Shown piece by piece: positions 1-8,855 of a stretch of DNA of 64,000 bases. The DNA comes from Undibacterium sp. YM2 (GTDB lineage Bacteria > Pseudomonadota > Gammaproteobacteria > Burkholderiales > Burkholderiaceae_D): the NCBI RefSeq assembly GCF_009937975.1, contig NZ_AP018441.1:3844001-3908000 (forward strand). Direction: 5' to 3'. The notes below the pieces were generated by a model. It searched no databases and had not been told where the DNA came from. It worked only from the letters and a program-made list of their open reading frames with translations. Within the stretch, counting starts at the first letter, position 1. The number at the start of each line of letters is the position of its first letter. A program made the translations under genes and the position numbers.

Positions 1-24
1 CAGGCGCAGACAAGGGTTTTGCAT
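1..24 (-). CDS. possible start of the next operon gene, cut by the left edge
   Basis: On the minus strand an ATG at position 24 opens a frame that reads off the left edge after eight codons. It lies 22 bases beyond the stop of the LolA-like gene, where a further gene of the ABC operon would be expected. No clear ribosome binding site is visible and eight residues carry no family signal, so this is only a positional guess. Confidence 0.25.
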
Positions 25-46
25 GAAAATGATTTGCGGCGCATCG

Positions 47-838
47 TCATTCCGGTTTGAAACGCGGCAGATAATCGCGCTGCAACCACTGATCAGGTAC
101 TTCACGCCTGACCAGGTTAGAGTAACGCATCACGGTGACCCAGCTTGGATCCAGGCCGTCAATGATGACGGTTTCTGTCGGCCTGTCTATGCCCAGCTGT
201 TTTTCATAGCGGCGGTAATAGGCGGTCTTGAGCAGCTTGCCGCTTTCGGTATAAAACTTGGCCTTGACCGGATGATTATTGCCCACCTCTATCCACATGT
301 CGATGTGATGATAGGTGGCATCCGGAGTACTGGCATTCATGCTCAGCTTGTTGCAGTGCTTGGTCTGGCGATCACCATCCTGGGTGTCTTCTTCTACCGC
401 GCTCACGGCCTGGTAGTCCTTGGCCAGATTGACTGTCACCACATCGCCATTCGATGCCTGGCCCAGCAGGCGCTGTTGCGGTGACATGCGTATGCTGGCC
501 TTGCTGCTGGGGTCGTAAAACCACAAGTCCTTGCCGCTGAAGAGTATCAGTTTGTTGGCATCCCTGGCTGGCGCAACATAGCGTATCAGGCTGCGGAACT
601 GGCCGCTATTGGGGTCAGCCTTGGAATAGATGGACAGGGTGCTGGTATCCGTCTGTTTGCCTGCGCGGTATTCGATGAGGGTATTGGTCAGGCCAAACGG
701 ATAATCAGGATTGCGCACCACATCACTGGCAGCCAGTATTTCTTGCGGGCTCTGAGCTGCCTGGGCGGCCTGCGCAGTTCCCATGAACAATCCAGCCATG
801 GCGAAACAAACTACGGACAACTTTAAAAAGTTCATCAT
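47..838 (-). CDS. LolA-like outer membrane lipoprotein-sorting family protein
   Basis: This exported protein of about 263 residues has an N-terminal signal peptide (hydrophobic stretch near residues 5-25, likely cut after AQA). The rest resembles the LolA-like fold annotated as outer membrane lipoprotein-sorting protein, including the 'LWFYDPSSKASIRMSPQQRL' region typical of that family. It is the last complete gene of the MerR-ATPase-permease operon and lies 6 bases after the permease gene. I infer a periplasmic partner that carries a hydrophobic ligand for the transporter. The AAGGA ribosome site suits the second ATG (835) slightly better than the first (838). It is not canonical LolA, and the cargo cannot be told from sequence. 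Confidence 0.8.
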   Translation of the reverse strand: MMNFLKLSVVCFAMAGLFMGTAQAAQAAQSPQEILAASDVVRNPDYPFGLTNTLIEYRAGKQTDTSTLSIYSKADPNSGQFRSLIRYVAPARDANKLILFSGKDLWFYDPSSKASIRMSPQQRLLGQASNGDVVTVNLAKDYQAVSAVEEDTQDGDRQTKHCNKLSMNASTPDATYHHIDMWIEVGNNHPVKAKFYTESGKLLKTAYYRRYEKQLGIDRPTETVIIDGLDPSWVTVMRYSNLVRREVPDQWLQRDYLPRFKPE

Positions 839-844
839 ATTTCC

Positions 845-2239
845 TTATACATGTCTCAATGCATCGACAATCATCAGTCTTGATGCCCGGTTAGCAGGCA
901 ACCAGGCCGAGATCACCGTCACCAGCAAAAGACCAATGATACTGCCTATGAGCAAAGGCATGTCTTGCCATACGCGCACCTGTATCAGGTAGGCATAGGA
1001 ATAGCCTGGCGGCGTCCACGCTGCACCACTGTTGTTGATCAGATAGGCGATGACCAGCGAGCCAAGCAGGCCGCATACCGCACCTATCGCGCCCAGCAAC
1101 ACACCTTCACACAGGAACAGCCTGCGCAAGCCGGAACGGCGCAAACCCATGGCGCGCAAGGTGCCTATCTCAACCGTGCGTTCTACCACGGCAGTACTCA
1201 TGGTATTGCCGATAGTGAAGAGGACGATCACGCCTATCAGTATGGAGATAAAGCCGAACATGGAATTCATGAATTGCACCGTCTGTCCATACATGGGGTT
1301 GAGTACCTTGAAGTCCAGCAGTTCCAGCGTCTGCCCCTTGACGTTCTGATCCAGCAACTGTTGCAGACGGGCGCGCGCTACCGGCATCTGCGATGTATAT
1401 TTCAACTGTATCTGTATCGCGGTTACCTGCGCCGTGCTATTACCATAAATCAGCTTTTGTGCCTGACTCAAATGCATGGCCATATACACGTCATCAAGGG
1501 CCTTGATGCCCATGTTCCTGGCGGTAATGACACTGAGGCTGGCAACATTCGGTGCACCATGTGAAGTTGCCGCCAGCATTTCTATGCGGGTGCCCTCTTC
1601 CTTGACGGTATTGCCCTGCTCCAGTGCGGACAGCGCTGCGATATCGCCGGGCGCCTGTGCGCTATTATCGGCGGGAGTGACAACCGTGTCGTCCTGTTTA
1701 CAGTCTGGTATCTGCAAGGCCTTGCACAATTTGATCTTGCGCGCCACGCCCTCGCCTATGACCACTGCATCGGGGTTGCTGCCATTCAAAGGGAGAGGCT
1801 TGGCATAGCTTTGCATGCCGTAGTCATTCCAGTTCAGCATCTGGTTGCGCTCGGGCACAACGACGCCTAATGCCAGTACCGAACGTGAAACACCCGCAGA
1901 AAAATTACCGGCGAGGCCACCAAGCTGCAAGGTTGGCGTCACCACCACCAGCATGGGGGCCAGTTCCTTGTCCTGTTTGACGAGGTCAATGATGTGCTGA
2001 TAATCAGCGATGCCATAGGCAGTAGGATTGTCACCACCTTCGAGGAAATAACCCTGACGCTGGATTTGCAAGTGGCCGCTGCCCTGGATAAAACCAGTTT
2101 CCATGCCATAGGTGATATTCGAGCGGTAACCGCCAAACAGCAGTATGGCAGTCAGGCCCACCACCATGGCCAACAGGGTTGTTAATGAACGGCGGCGGTT
2201 CCTGAGCAGGTTGCGCAGGGCTAAGGAAAAAGTCTTCAT
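845..2239 (-). CDS. ABC transporter permease, MacB/LolC (FtsX) type
   Basis: The 464-residue inner-membrane protein has the MacB/LolCE layout: one N-terminal membrane segment (about residues 17-37), a large periplasmic domain (about 45-320), then three C-terminal membrane segments carrying the FtsX signature (from about 325). The stretch around 'VERTVEIGTLRAMG' is the conserved cytoplasmic coupling region that contacts the ATPase. The start overlaps the ATPase stop by 4 bases, so translation is probably coupled. Such permeases act mechanically on periplasmic substrates. With a LolA-like gene next door, lipoprotein or lipid movement is plausible, but drug or peptide export cannot be excluded. 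Confidence 0.9.
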   Translation of the reverse strand: MKTFSLALRNLLRNRRRSLTTLLAMVVGLTAILLFGGYRSNITYGMETGFIQGSGHLQIQRQGYFLEGGDNPTAYGIADYQHIIDLVKQDKELAPMLVVVTPTLQLGGLAGNFSAGVSRSVLALGVVVPERNQMLNWNDYGMQSYAKPLPLNGSNPDAVVIGEGVARKIKLCKALQIPDCKQDDTVVTPADNSAQAPGDIAALSALEQGNTVKEEGTRIEMLAATSHGAPNVASLSVITARNMGIKALDDVYMAMHLSQAQKLIYGNSTAQVTAIQIQLKYTSQMPVARARLQQLLDQNVKGQTLELLDFKVLNPMYGQTVQFMNSMFGFISILIGVIVLFTIGNTMSTAVVERTVEIGTLRAMGLRRSGLRRLFLCEGVLLGAIGAVCGLLGSLVIAYLINNSGAAWTPPGYSYAYLIQVRVWQDMPLLIGSIIGLLLVTVISAWLPANRASRLMIVDALRHV

Positions 2240-2955
2240 ACATGCAACTCCATCGCTACATTTTTTTGTTCTGCCTGCCGTTCTATATTCACGATGCGGC
2301 CATCGCGTATGAATATCGTGTCATCTGCCTCGGCCTGCACTTGTGGATCATGAGAAGAAAATACGAAGGAGACATGGCGCTCACGCTGCATTTTGCGCAT
2401 CAGGCTGATGATGGCAGCACCGGTCTGGCTGTCGAGATTGGCAGTTGGTTCATCAGCCAGTACCAGCCTGGGTTCAGTCGCCAGTGCACGCGCAATCGCC
2501 ACACGCTGGCGCTGACCACCGGATAATTGACCTGGCAGGTTTTGCGCCCGGTCTGCCAAGCCTACCGCGTCCAGCAGGTCAAGCACACGCCTCTTGCGCT
2601 CTCCTGCGGCGACTTTGGCCAGGATCAGTGGATACTCGACATTTTCATAGGTATTCAGAACAGGCAGCAGATTGAAATTCTGAAAAATAAAACCCAGGTG
2701 ACGCGCCCTGAAATCTGACAGCGCATCATCAGACATTTGATGCACGGCCTGATCAGCGACGATGACTTCGCCACTGTCGGCCCTGTCTATGCAGCCGATG
2801 AGATTCAGCAATGTGGTTTTGCCGCTGCCGGAAGGGCCAGAAATCACAGTAAAACAATTGGCCCGCAATTGCAGGTTGATATCGACCAGTGCGGGCACAT
2901 CGACCGCATCGAGGTGATAGGTTTTCATGACTTGCTTCAGTACTACGGGATACAT
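2236..2955 (-). CDS. ABC transporter ATP-binding protein, LolD/MacB type
   Basis: The 239-residue ATPase shows Walker A (GPSGSGKTT, near residue 40), the signature LSGGQRQRVAIARA and Walker B (LVLADEPTANLD). This is the LolD/MacB subfamily that pairs with FtsX-type permeases. It lies directly upstream of such a permease with a 4-base overlap. A GGAG ribosome site precedes the ATG by six bases. The MerR regulator gene is 48 bases upstream on the same strand, so MerR, ATPase, permease and LolA-like protein form one operon. Function: powers the adjacent permease. The substrate is unknown. Confidence 0.92.
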   Translation of the reverse strand: MYPVVLKQVMKTYHLDAVDVPALVDINLQLRANCFTVISGPSGSGKTTLLNLIGCIDRADSGEVIVADQAVHQMSDDALSDFRARHLGFIFQNFNLLPVLNTYENVEYPLILAKVAAGERKRRVLDLLDAVGLADRAQNLPGQLSGGQRQRVAIARALATEPRLVLADEPTANLDSQTGAAIISLMRKMQRERHVSFVFSSHDPQVQAEADDTIFIRDGRIVNIERQAEQKNVAMELHV

Positions 2956-3003
2956 AGTTACTCCGGTATGAAAATTAAATGATGGAATTCTTCCAGATCG
3001 TTG

Positions 3004-4065
3004 TCAGCGGGCTACATGGTCCGACAGATTGGCAGACATATCGTTGACCATTAAGGCCAGCATGCCCTGCTCAACAAATTGCTTCATGTCTGCTGTATAG
3101 CCACTGCCAGCCAGCATCTCTGGATGCTGTTCGTGAGCAGTCTGGACTTTCGCATGCGTAATGGGGTTTGCGCCCCAGGTGTCAGCAATCAGCCATTGCC
3201 AGCGGCGCATGAGCTTCATGATGTCGGGAAGGCCTGGTGCGGGCTGGCTTTCCATCAGTTGCCGGGTCTGTGCAAAGGTGTTCAGCCATTCCTGCATATT
3301 TTTTTGGCCGTGTTTGCGGTAATGCTGCAATTCATCCTGATCCAGATAACCTGCAAAGACATCGCAACGTATTTCATGCAAGGCCTGCAAAATAAAATCG
3401 AGCAATTCACCATCAATACCGGTGATGGCCTGGGCAGAAAAATCTGTCCTGTGCATATTGCTGAGTTTGGCGAAGAAACGCGGATCATCCCCCATGCTGG
3501 TCTTGCATAAGTCTATCCACTCGCGCGCCAGATTTTTGGCCTGTATATCAGTAGCAGGTATGCTGTTCTCCATGAGGCTGCGCACGGCGGTCACCAGTTT
3601 GGGCCATTCCTGCCTGAAATCGTTTTGTGCTGCCCGTTTTTGGAAGATGGCAATTTCTTCGGCACTGAAATACTGCCGCTGAGTCGCCATCAGGCGCAAG
3701 GTGTTGAGCCACTCGTCAAGCTCCGGCTCTTTTTCTGAAGACAGTTTTTCTTCCAGTGTAGCCAGGCGCTCGCGTAAATCATTTGCATCCGCAATTTGCC
3801 TGTCTATTGCACACATCTGCTGGCGTATCAATTGACGCAAGTCCGCGCCGCCACCATTGAGCATATCGCGTGTCTCTGCCAGTGACAGCCCGAGACCTCG
3901 CAGCGCCTGCACGCGGTGCAGACGGGCGACATCATCCCTGTTATATAAACGATAACCTGATGCCGTGCGCGAAGACGGTTGCACCAGCCCTATCTCTTCA
4001 TAATGATGCAGCGCACGGATAGTCAGGCCTATGCGCTTTGCCAATTCGCCTATCTTGAGTAACAT
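3004..4065 (-). CDS. MerR-family regulator with a duplicated TipAS-like effector region
   Basis: The 353-residue protein begins with a MerR winged helix (residues 1-70, 'IGELAKRIGLTIRALHHYEEIGL') followed by a dimerisation coiled coil (about 75-115). The long C-terminal part seems to hold two related helical units, about 125-230 and 245-345. Each has a pattern like the TipAS ligand-binding domain (EW..., then REWIDL or RRWQWL, then a GID or SGY turn). TipAS-type regulators bind amphipathic or antibiotic ligands. It is first in an operon with an ABC transporter and has a MerR-type promoter directly upstream, so ligand-induced autoactivation of an export system is a reasonable inference. There are no N-terminal metal-site cysteines that would suggest a metal sensor. 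Confidence 0.85.
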   Translation of the reverse strand: MLLKIGELAKRIGLTIRALHHYEEIGLVQPSSRTASGYRLYNRDDVARLHRVQALRGLGLSLAETRDMLNGGGADLRQLIRQQMCAIDRQIADANDLRERLATLEEKLSSEKEPELDEWLNTLRLMATQRQYFSAEEIAIFQKRAAQNDFRQEWPKLVTAVRSLMENSIPATDIQAKNLAREWIDLCKTSMGDDPRFFAKLSNMHRTDFSAQAITGIDGELLDFILQALHEIRCDVFAGYLDQDELQHYRKHGQKNMQEWLNTFAQTRQLMESQPAPGLPDIMKLMRRWQWLIADTWGANPITHAKVQTAHEQHPEMLAGSGYTADMKQFVEQGMLALMVNDMSANLSDHVAR

Positions 4066-4088
4066 TGCTTGCCCTTGTAGAAAGGCCT

Positions 4089-4119
4089 ATCTTAAAGTCT
4101 GACGTAACGTCAGAGTCAA
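4089..4119 (-). promoter_or_regulatory. MerR-type promoter with 19-bp spacer and internal dyad
   Basis: Read on the minus strand, a -35 TTGACT (4119-4114) and a -10 TAAGAT (4094-4089) are separated by exactly 19 bases (4113-4095). The spacer contains the dyad CTGACGT-T-ACGTCAG. A 19-bp spacer filled by a dyad is the hallmark of promoters that MerR proteins untwist and activate. The MerR start codon follows about 24 bases after the -10 box. Confidence 0.88.
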
Positions 4120-4170
4120 GCAATTTCAAAAAGATTTATCGGGTTTTCTACAAATTTACTTATTTGCAAG

Positions 4171-4917
4171 TTAAAAATCTGCTGGTATCAAATCCAGCCT
4201 GTCTGTACAAAAGGCATCGACACCCCAATGCAGTATTTCCGTCGCCCTTTCAGGTGTATTGACGGTATAGCAGAACAGGCCATATCCGGCATCCTTGATC
4301 TCCCGAGCCGTGTCTGCCGTCAAATGTTTGTGATTTGTATGCAGGGCTTTTGCGGCCAGCTCTTGCAAGCTGGCTTTCCAGTCTGGCGTTACCCTGTCCA
4401 TCAAAAAACCTCGCGGAATAGTGGGTGCGGCATGCTTGGCGGCCATCAGAGCGGCAAATGAAAATGAAGAAAACAGAGGCAGATGCAGGGCATCAGTCAC
4501 AGAAACATCGGTAAACAGGGCTTGCGTCTGTTCTACGACGACACGTCCTGTTTCTTCTTCCGCTCCTGATGAAGGCTTGATCTCCACATTCATCCATATG
4601 CCATGCTGGCGGCAAAACCTGACCACGTCTGCATACAGAGGCACAGATTCTCCTGCGAATAGCGCTGAAAACCATTTACCAGCATCCATCTTCTGCAAAT
4701 CTGCTGCCAAAGTATCAGCCACGCGGCCACTGCCAGCCACGGTTCTGCCAAATTCAGGGTCATGCATGAGCACAGGGACGCCATCCTTTGATAACATGAC
4801 ATCAAATTCCACGGCAGCAAAACCGTGTTCTTGTCCACAACGCATCGCAGCCAGCGTATTTTCTGGCGCCAGGCTTCCACCGCCACGATGGGCGATGACT
4901 TTAGGATAGGGCCACAT
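4171..4917 (-). CDS. ugpQ: glycerophosphodiester phosphodiesterase
   Basis: The 248-residue protein has the GDPD catalytic layout: AHRGGG...APENT near residues 9-20, then VEFDV.LSKDGVPVLMHD near 36-53. These supply the metal-binding Glu/Asp and the two catalytic histidines. No signal peptide is present, so it is the cytoplasmic UgpQ type that hydrolyses glycerophosphodiesters to glycerol-3-phosphate and an alcohol. Length matches E. coli UgpQ (about 247). It is divergent from the CoA-transferase gene 47 bases away and is not linked to ugp transporter genes here. Confidence 0.93.
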   Translation of the reverse strand: MWPYPKVIAHRGGGSLAPENTLAAMRCGQEHGFAAVEFDVMLSKDGVPVLMHDPEFGRTVAGSGRVADTLAADLQKMDAGKWFSALFAGESVPLYADVVRFCRQHGIWMNVEIKPSSGAEEETGRVVVEQTQALFTDVSVTDALHLPLFSSFSFAALMAAKHAAPTIPRGFLMDRVTPDWKASLQELAAKALHTNHKHLTADTAREIKDAGYGLFCYTVNTPERATEILHWGVDAFCTDRLDLIPADF

Positions 4918-4964
4918 ATGCGCTCCTCACAAACTAAAAAATAATGTTAATAGGATAATCCAAG

Positions 4965-6205
4965 ATGACAAGCTCGTCGCTACAAAAAACCGCCCTGGGC
5001 CATATCCGCGTGCTGGACCTGACGCGCGTACTCGCTGGCCCCTGGTGTGCACAAAACCTGGCAGACCTGGGTGCAGATGTCATCAAGGTAGAAAGACCAG
5101 GCAGTGGCGACGATACCCGTAGCTGGGGTCCACCTTATTTGCGCGATGCAGAAGGCAATAACACGACAGAGGCAGCTTATTATCTGGCGGCGAATCGTGG
5201 CAAGCAAGCCATTACGGTCGATATTGCGACCGCAGAAGGCCAGCAAATCATCCGTGAGCTGGCAGCCAAATCTGATGTGGTGCTGGAAAACTACAAGGTT
5301 GGCCAGTTGAAGAAATATGGCCTCGACTATGAATCACTGAAGCTGGTCAAGCCTGACCTGGTGTATTGCTCTATCACCGGCTTTGGCCAGGATGGCCCCT
5401 ATGCCCACCGTGCTGGCTATGATTTTATCGTGCAAGGCATGGGCGGGTTCATGTCACTGACGGGCGAGCGTGACGATTTGCCAGGCGGCGGCCCACAAAA
5501 AGCCGGAGTCGCCATTGCCGACCTGATGACTGGCATGTATTCCACCATCGCCGTCATGGCCGCCCTGACACACAGGGACAGGACAGGCGAAGGCCAGTAC
5601 ATAGACATGGCCTTGCTGGATGTGCAGGTCGCCATGCTGGCCAACATGAACATGAATTACCTGGCCAGCGGCAATGCCCCAAGCGCTGGGGCAATGCCCA
5701 TCCGAATATCGTGCCCTACCAGACCTTTGCGACTTCTGACGGCCATATCATCGTGGCAGCAGGCAATGATGGCCAGTATAAAAAATTTGTCCAGATAGGT
5801 GGCCTGCCAGAGCTTGCAGATGACCCGCGTTTCAGCGCCAACCCAAAGCGCGTAGAACACAGGGATGTGCTGGTGCCGATACTGGCCAATATGGTCAGAC
5901 TCAAAACCAAGCAGGAATGGATAGACCTGCTGGAAGAGGCCGGCGTGCCTTGCGGCCCGATCAACCGCCTGGACGAGGTATTTGCCGACCCACAGGTCGT
6001 AGCGCGTGGCATGAAGATTAAGGTTCCTCATCCTGCTGCTGGCAGCGTTGATCTGCTGGCCAGCCCGATGAAACTTTCAGGCACGCCCACGACTATCCCT
6101 GCCGCCCCGCCCCTGCTGGGCCAGCATACCCAAGTCGTATTGGGTGAATTGCTAGGCTACGGGCCAGCGCATATCGAGGAATTGAAGGGCAAGAACATCA
6201 TCTGA
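4965..6205 (+). pseudogene. CaiB/BaiF family CoA-transferase, frameshifted
   Basis: A class III CoA-transferase of about 413 residues is split by one frameshift. The N-terminal part (4965 to about 5680) carries the family start (GHIRVLDLTRVLAGPWC), the ADVIKVERPG motif and the QYIDMALLD segment with the active-site Asp. The C-terminal part continues in the +1 frame from about 5681 to 6205 (VPYQTFATSDG onward). Adding one C to the CCCC run at 5677-5680 restores a continuous reading through a KRWGN...PNIVPYQTF junction typical of the family. The enzyme would move CoA between acyl-CoA and a free acid. Either the gene is recently broken or one base was missed in sequencing. Confidence 0.88.
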
Positions 6206-6339
6206 CGGATGACAGCAAGGCAGCAGGCGTCGTTTTTGCAAGCCCTGGCGACAAAAAACCGGGGCTTCATCCTAAAGCGCTCCGCAGCCTGCGCCAAAGT
6301 CGCTAAGCTTATGCCCATCACTATTTCCCTGGCAAAACA

Positions 6340-7479
6340 ATGATCAAACAGTATTATTTGCGCACAGTATCTGCCCTGTTATCAAGCCTGACACCAACAT
6401 GGCGCGAGCGCATATACAAGATTTTGTCGGATATGCCGCGTCTGCTGGGCATCAATCTGGCCTGCGGCTTTGCTGTCACCTACGTGTTGCGCACCGGCGG
6501 CAGCCTGTTCGATAACATCACCGTTTCCATGTTCATAGGCTTTTCTGCCTATACCCTCATCAACGGTACAAAGCAGTTGATCTGGAGAGACAAGGAGCCC
6601 CATGTCATCGGCTTTTACCTGATGTGCCTGCTGATTGCACCACTGGCTTTTTTCGTCGGTCTGCTGATAGCGTCCTATCTGCTCAATTTTTCTATCAATG
6701 CCTTTTCACATTTCCAGTGGAATCATGTGAGTAATTTTGTCATCATGACCTGCATCGTCAGTCTGGTGGCAGCCTGGTCTTTCTGGAACCGGGGGAAAAT
6801 GGCCGAGCTGGTCGCCGCTGCCGAGGCAGAAAAAGCCAAGAATGCCGCCATAGAGAAGCAGGCACTGCAAGCACAATTGCAAATGCTGCAAGCACAGATA
6901 GAGCCGCACATGCTGTTCAACACCCTGGCCAATCTGCAGGGCCTGATCGCGATAGACCCTGAGCGTGCCCAACACATGCTGGCACAACTGATCATTTACC
7001 TGCGTAATACCCTGAGTTCTTCGCGTGCAGAACATACCAGCCTGAAGCAAGAGTTCACTCTCATGCAAGCCTACCTGGAACTACTCGCCATCCGCATGGG
7101 CAAACGCCTGCGATACACTCTGGAATTGCCCGATGCATTGCAGCAGACCAGCATTGCCCCCATGCTCTTGCAACCTTTGGTAGAGAACGCCATCAAGCAT
7201 GGTCTGGAGCCAAAAATGGAAGGCGGCAGCATCCATGTCGTCGCTGAAGCCGTGATAGGACAATTGCACCTGAAAGTCATAGACACCGGCCTGGGCCTGC
7301 CTTTCAATTACGATGATAGCCATGTTGTGAGCACCGATGGGCTACATGTAGGCAACGCCAACATACGTGACCGCCTGCTTGCTCTGTATGGTCCACAAGC
7401 CAGCCTGACACTAACGGCCAATGCGCCCGAAGGGGCGATTGCCCATTTGATTATTCCTTTAGCACACTTAGCACAATAA
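6340..7479 (+). CDS. LytS/AlgZ-type membrane sensor histidine kinase
   Basis: The 379-residue kinase has about four membrane segments in residues 35-150, a coiled coil (150-185), the His_kinase box with the phosphoacceptor His190 (QAQIEPHMLFNTL) and an ATPase domain with the N box LVENAIKHG. Most relatives read EPHFLFN, so Met after the histidine is a small deviation. It is followed after 2 bases by a LytTR response regulator, its clear partner. Typical roles of this class are cell envelope, alginate or nutrient signalling. No ligand-binding domain beyond the membrane segments is visible, so the signal is unknown. Confidence 0.93.
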   Translation: MIKQYYLRTVSALLSSLTPTWRERIYKILSDMPRLLGINLACGFAVTYVLRTGGSLFDNITVSMFIGFSAYTLINGTKQLIWRDKEPHVIGFYLMCLLIAPLAFFVGLLIASYLLNFSINAFSHFQWNHVSNFVIMTCIVSLVAAWSFWNRGKMAELVAAAEAEKAKNAAIEKQALQAQLQMLQAQIEPHMLFNTLANLQGLIAIDPERAQHMLAQLIIYLRNTLSSSRAEHTSLKQEFTLMQAYLELLAIRMGKRLRYTLELPDALQQTSIAPMLLQPLVENAIKHGLEPKMEGGSIHVVAEAVIGQLHLKVIDTGLGLPFNYDDSHVVSTDGLHVGNANIRDRLLALYGPQASLTLTANAPEGAIAHLIIPLAHLAQ

Positions 7480-7481
7480 CC

Positions 7482-8291
7482 ATGACAAACAAACGCGCCC
7501 TGATCGCTGAAGACGAACCCATACTTGCCCTGACCCTGCAAAAAATGCTGGGCAAACTCTGGCCAGAACTGCAAATCTGCTGCCTGGCTGAAAATGGTGT
7601 TGAGGCAGTGCAGGAAGCACTGACGCAATTACCCGACATACTATTTCTTGACATCAAAATGCCGGGCAAGACCGGGCTCGAGGTGGCGCAGGAACTAGCG
7701 GAGGAATGGCCGGACCAGAAACCCTTCCCTCTCATCGTGTATGTCACTGCCTATGATGAATATGCCGTTGAAGCCTTTGAACACTCTGCTTCGGACTATG
7801 TTCTGAAACCCATCAGCGAAGACAGGTTGAACAAAACCGTACAAAGATTACAGGCCCGCCTGGCTGATGGCCCACAAAGACCGAATGAACTTGAGCGTGT
7901 GCTTGAGCAACTGCGCCACCTGGTACCTGGCCAGACTGCCCAGCCTGCCAATACTGCGCAGCCAGAACGCCTGCGCATCATACGCGCCGCCGTCGGCAAC
8001 CAGATACGCATGATCAATGTGGATGATGTACTGTATTTTGAAGCGACTGACAAATACATCAATGTCGTCACCAGGGAGCATTCATCCCTGATACGCAGCA
8101 GCCTGCGTGAACTCTTGCCACAACTCGACAGCAGCATCTTCTGGCAAATCCACCGCAGTACTGTGGTCAATACCTTGCATATACAGATCGCCAACAAGGA
8201 CGAGACTGGCAAGATCACACTGAAGCTCAAAGGCAGTGAAGATAAATTGCAGGTGAGCCGGGTATATGCACATTTGTTCAGACAGATGTAA
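7482..8291 (+). CDS. LytTR-family response regulator
   Basis: The 269-residue protein has a receiver domain (residues 4-125, phosphoacceptor Asp57 in LFLDIKMPG) and a C-terminal LytTR DNA-binding domain (about 165-267, with VLYFEATDKYINV and FWQIHRSTVVN). It starts 2 bases after the LytS-type kinase gene, so the two form a two-component system. LytTR regulators bind pairs of short imperfect direct repeats. I could not point to a convincing target site. The GNAT gene 36 bases downstream may be co-transcribed. Confidence 0.93.
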   Translation: MTNKRALIAEDEPILALTLQKMLGKLWPELQICCLAENGVEAVQEALTQLPDILFLDIKMPGKTGLEVAQELAEEWPDQKPFPLIVYVTAYDEYAVEAFEHSASDYVLKPISEDRLNKTVQRLQARLADGPQRPNELERVLEQLRHLVPGQTAQPANTAQPERLRIIRAAVGNQIRMINVDDVLYFEATDKYINVVTREHSSLIRSSLRELLPQLDSSIFWQIHRSTVVNTLHIQIANKDETGKITLKLKGSEDKLQVSRVYAHLFRQM

Positions 8292-8327
8292 GCTATCCTG
8301 TTTTATCCAGGACAAGCAGAGGCAGGC

Positions 8328-8807
8328 ATGAGTACAGACAAAAATATAAACAATTTACAATGGCAATGCGCAAGCTTCAATGAATTGAGCAATTTGCAAC
8401 TGCATGCCATCTTGCAGGCACGTTCTGCCGTATTTGTCATTGAACAAAACTGCGTCTATCAGGACGTCGATGGCAAAGACCCAATTTCACATCACCTGAC
8501 GGCCTGGACGCCGGAAGGCGAAGTGGCGGCCTATCTGCGCATAGTCCCTGCTGGCATCAGTTTTGATGAGGCTTCACTGGGCCGTGTCATCAGTACCCAG
8601 GACTGGCGTGGCAGCGGTGTTGGCAAAGCTCTAATTGCAAACGGCATCAAGGCTTTGCATGCACTCTACCCTGGCGCCCCTATACGCATAGGTGCCCAGG
8701 CTTACCTTGAAAAATTCTATGGCAGCTTTGGTTTTGAGACGGTTTCTGACATCTATCTGGAAGACGATATTCCCCATATCGAGATGCTATTGGTCGCAAA
8801 AGCCTGA
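8328..8807 (+). CDS. ElaA-family GNAT N-acetyltransferase
   Basis: The 159-residue protein matches the ElaA branch of GNAT acetyltransferases: LQARSAVFVIEQNCVYQDVDGKD near the start, LGRVISTQDWRGSGVGKAL (acetyl-CoA loop) near residues 85-105, and GAQAYLEKFYGSFGF near the C-terminus. It would acetylate an amine on a small molecule or protein; the substrate is not known for the family. It lies 36 bases after the LytTR regulator on the same strand. Confidence 0.9.
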   Translation: MSTDKNINNLQWQCASFNELSNLQLHAILQARSAVFVIEQNCVYQDVDGKDPISHHLTAWTPEGEVAAYLRIVPAGISFDEASLGRVISTQDWRGSGVGKALIANGIKALHALYPGAPIRIGAQAYLEKFYGSFGFETVSDIYLEDDIPHIEMLLVAKA

Positions 8808-8855
8808 TTAAATCGCTTATAATGCTGCCAAATCAATGACTTACTGAATTTCATC

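Noticed and set aside
5677..5680. Programmed frameshifting in the three broken genes
   Set aside because: No slippery heptamer, internal Shine-Dalgarno or pseudoknot is seen, and these families are not known to use it; a missed base explains all three.
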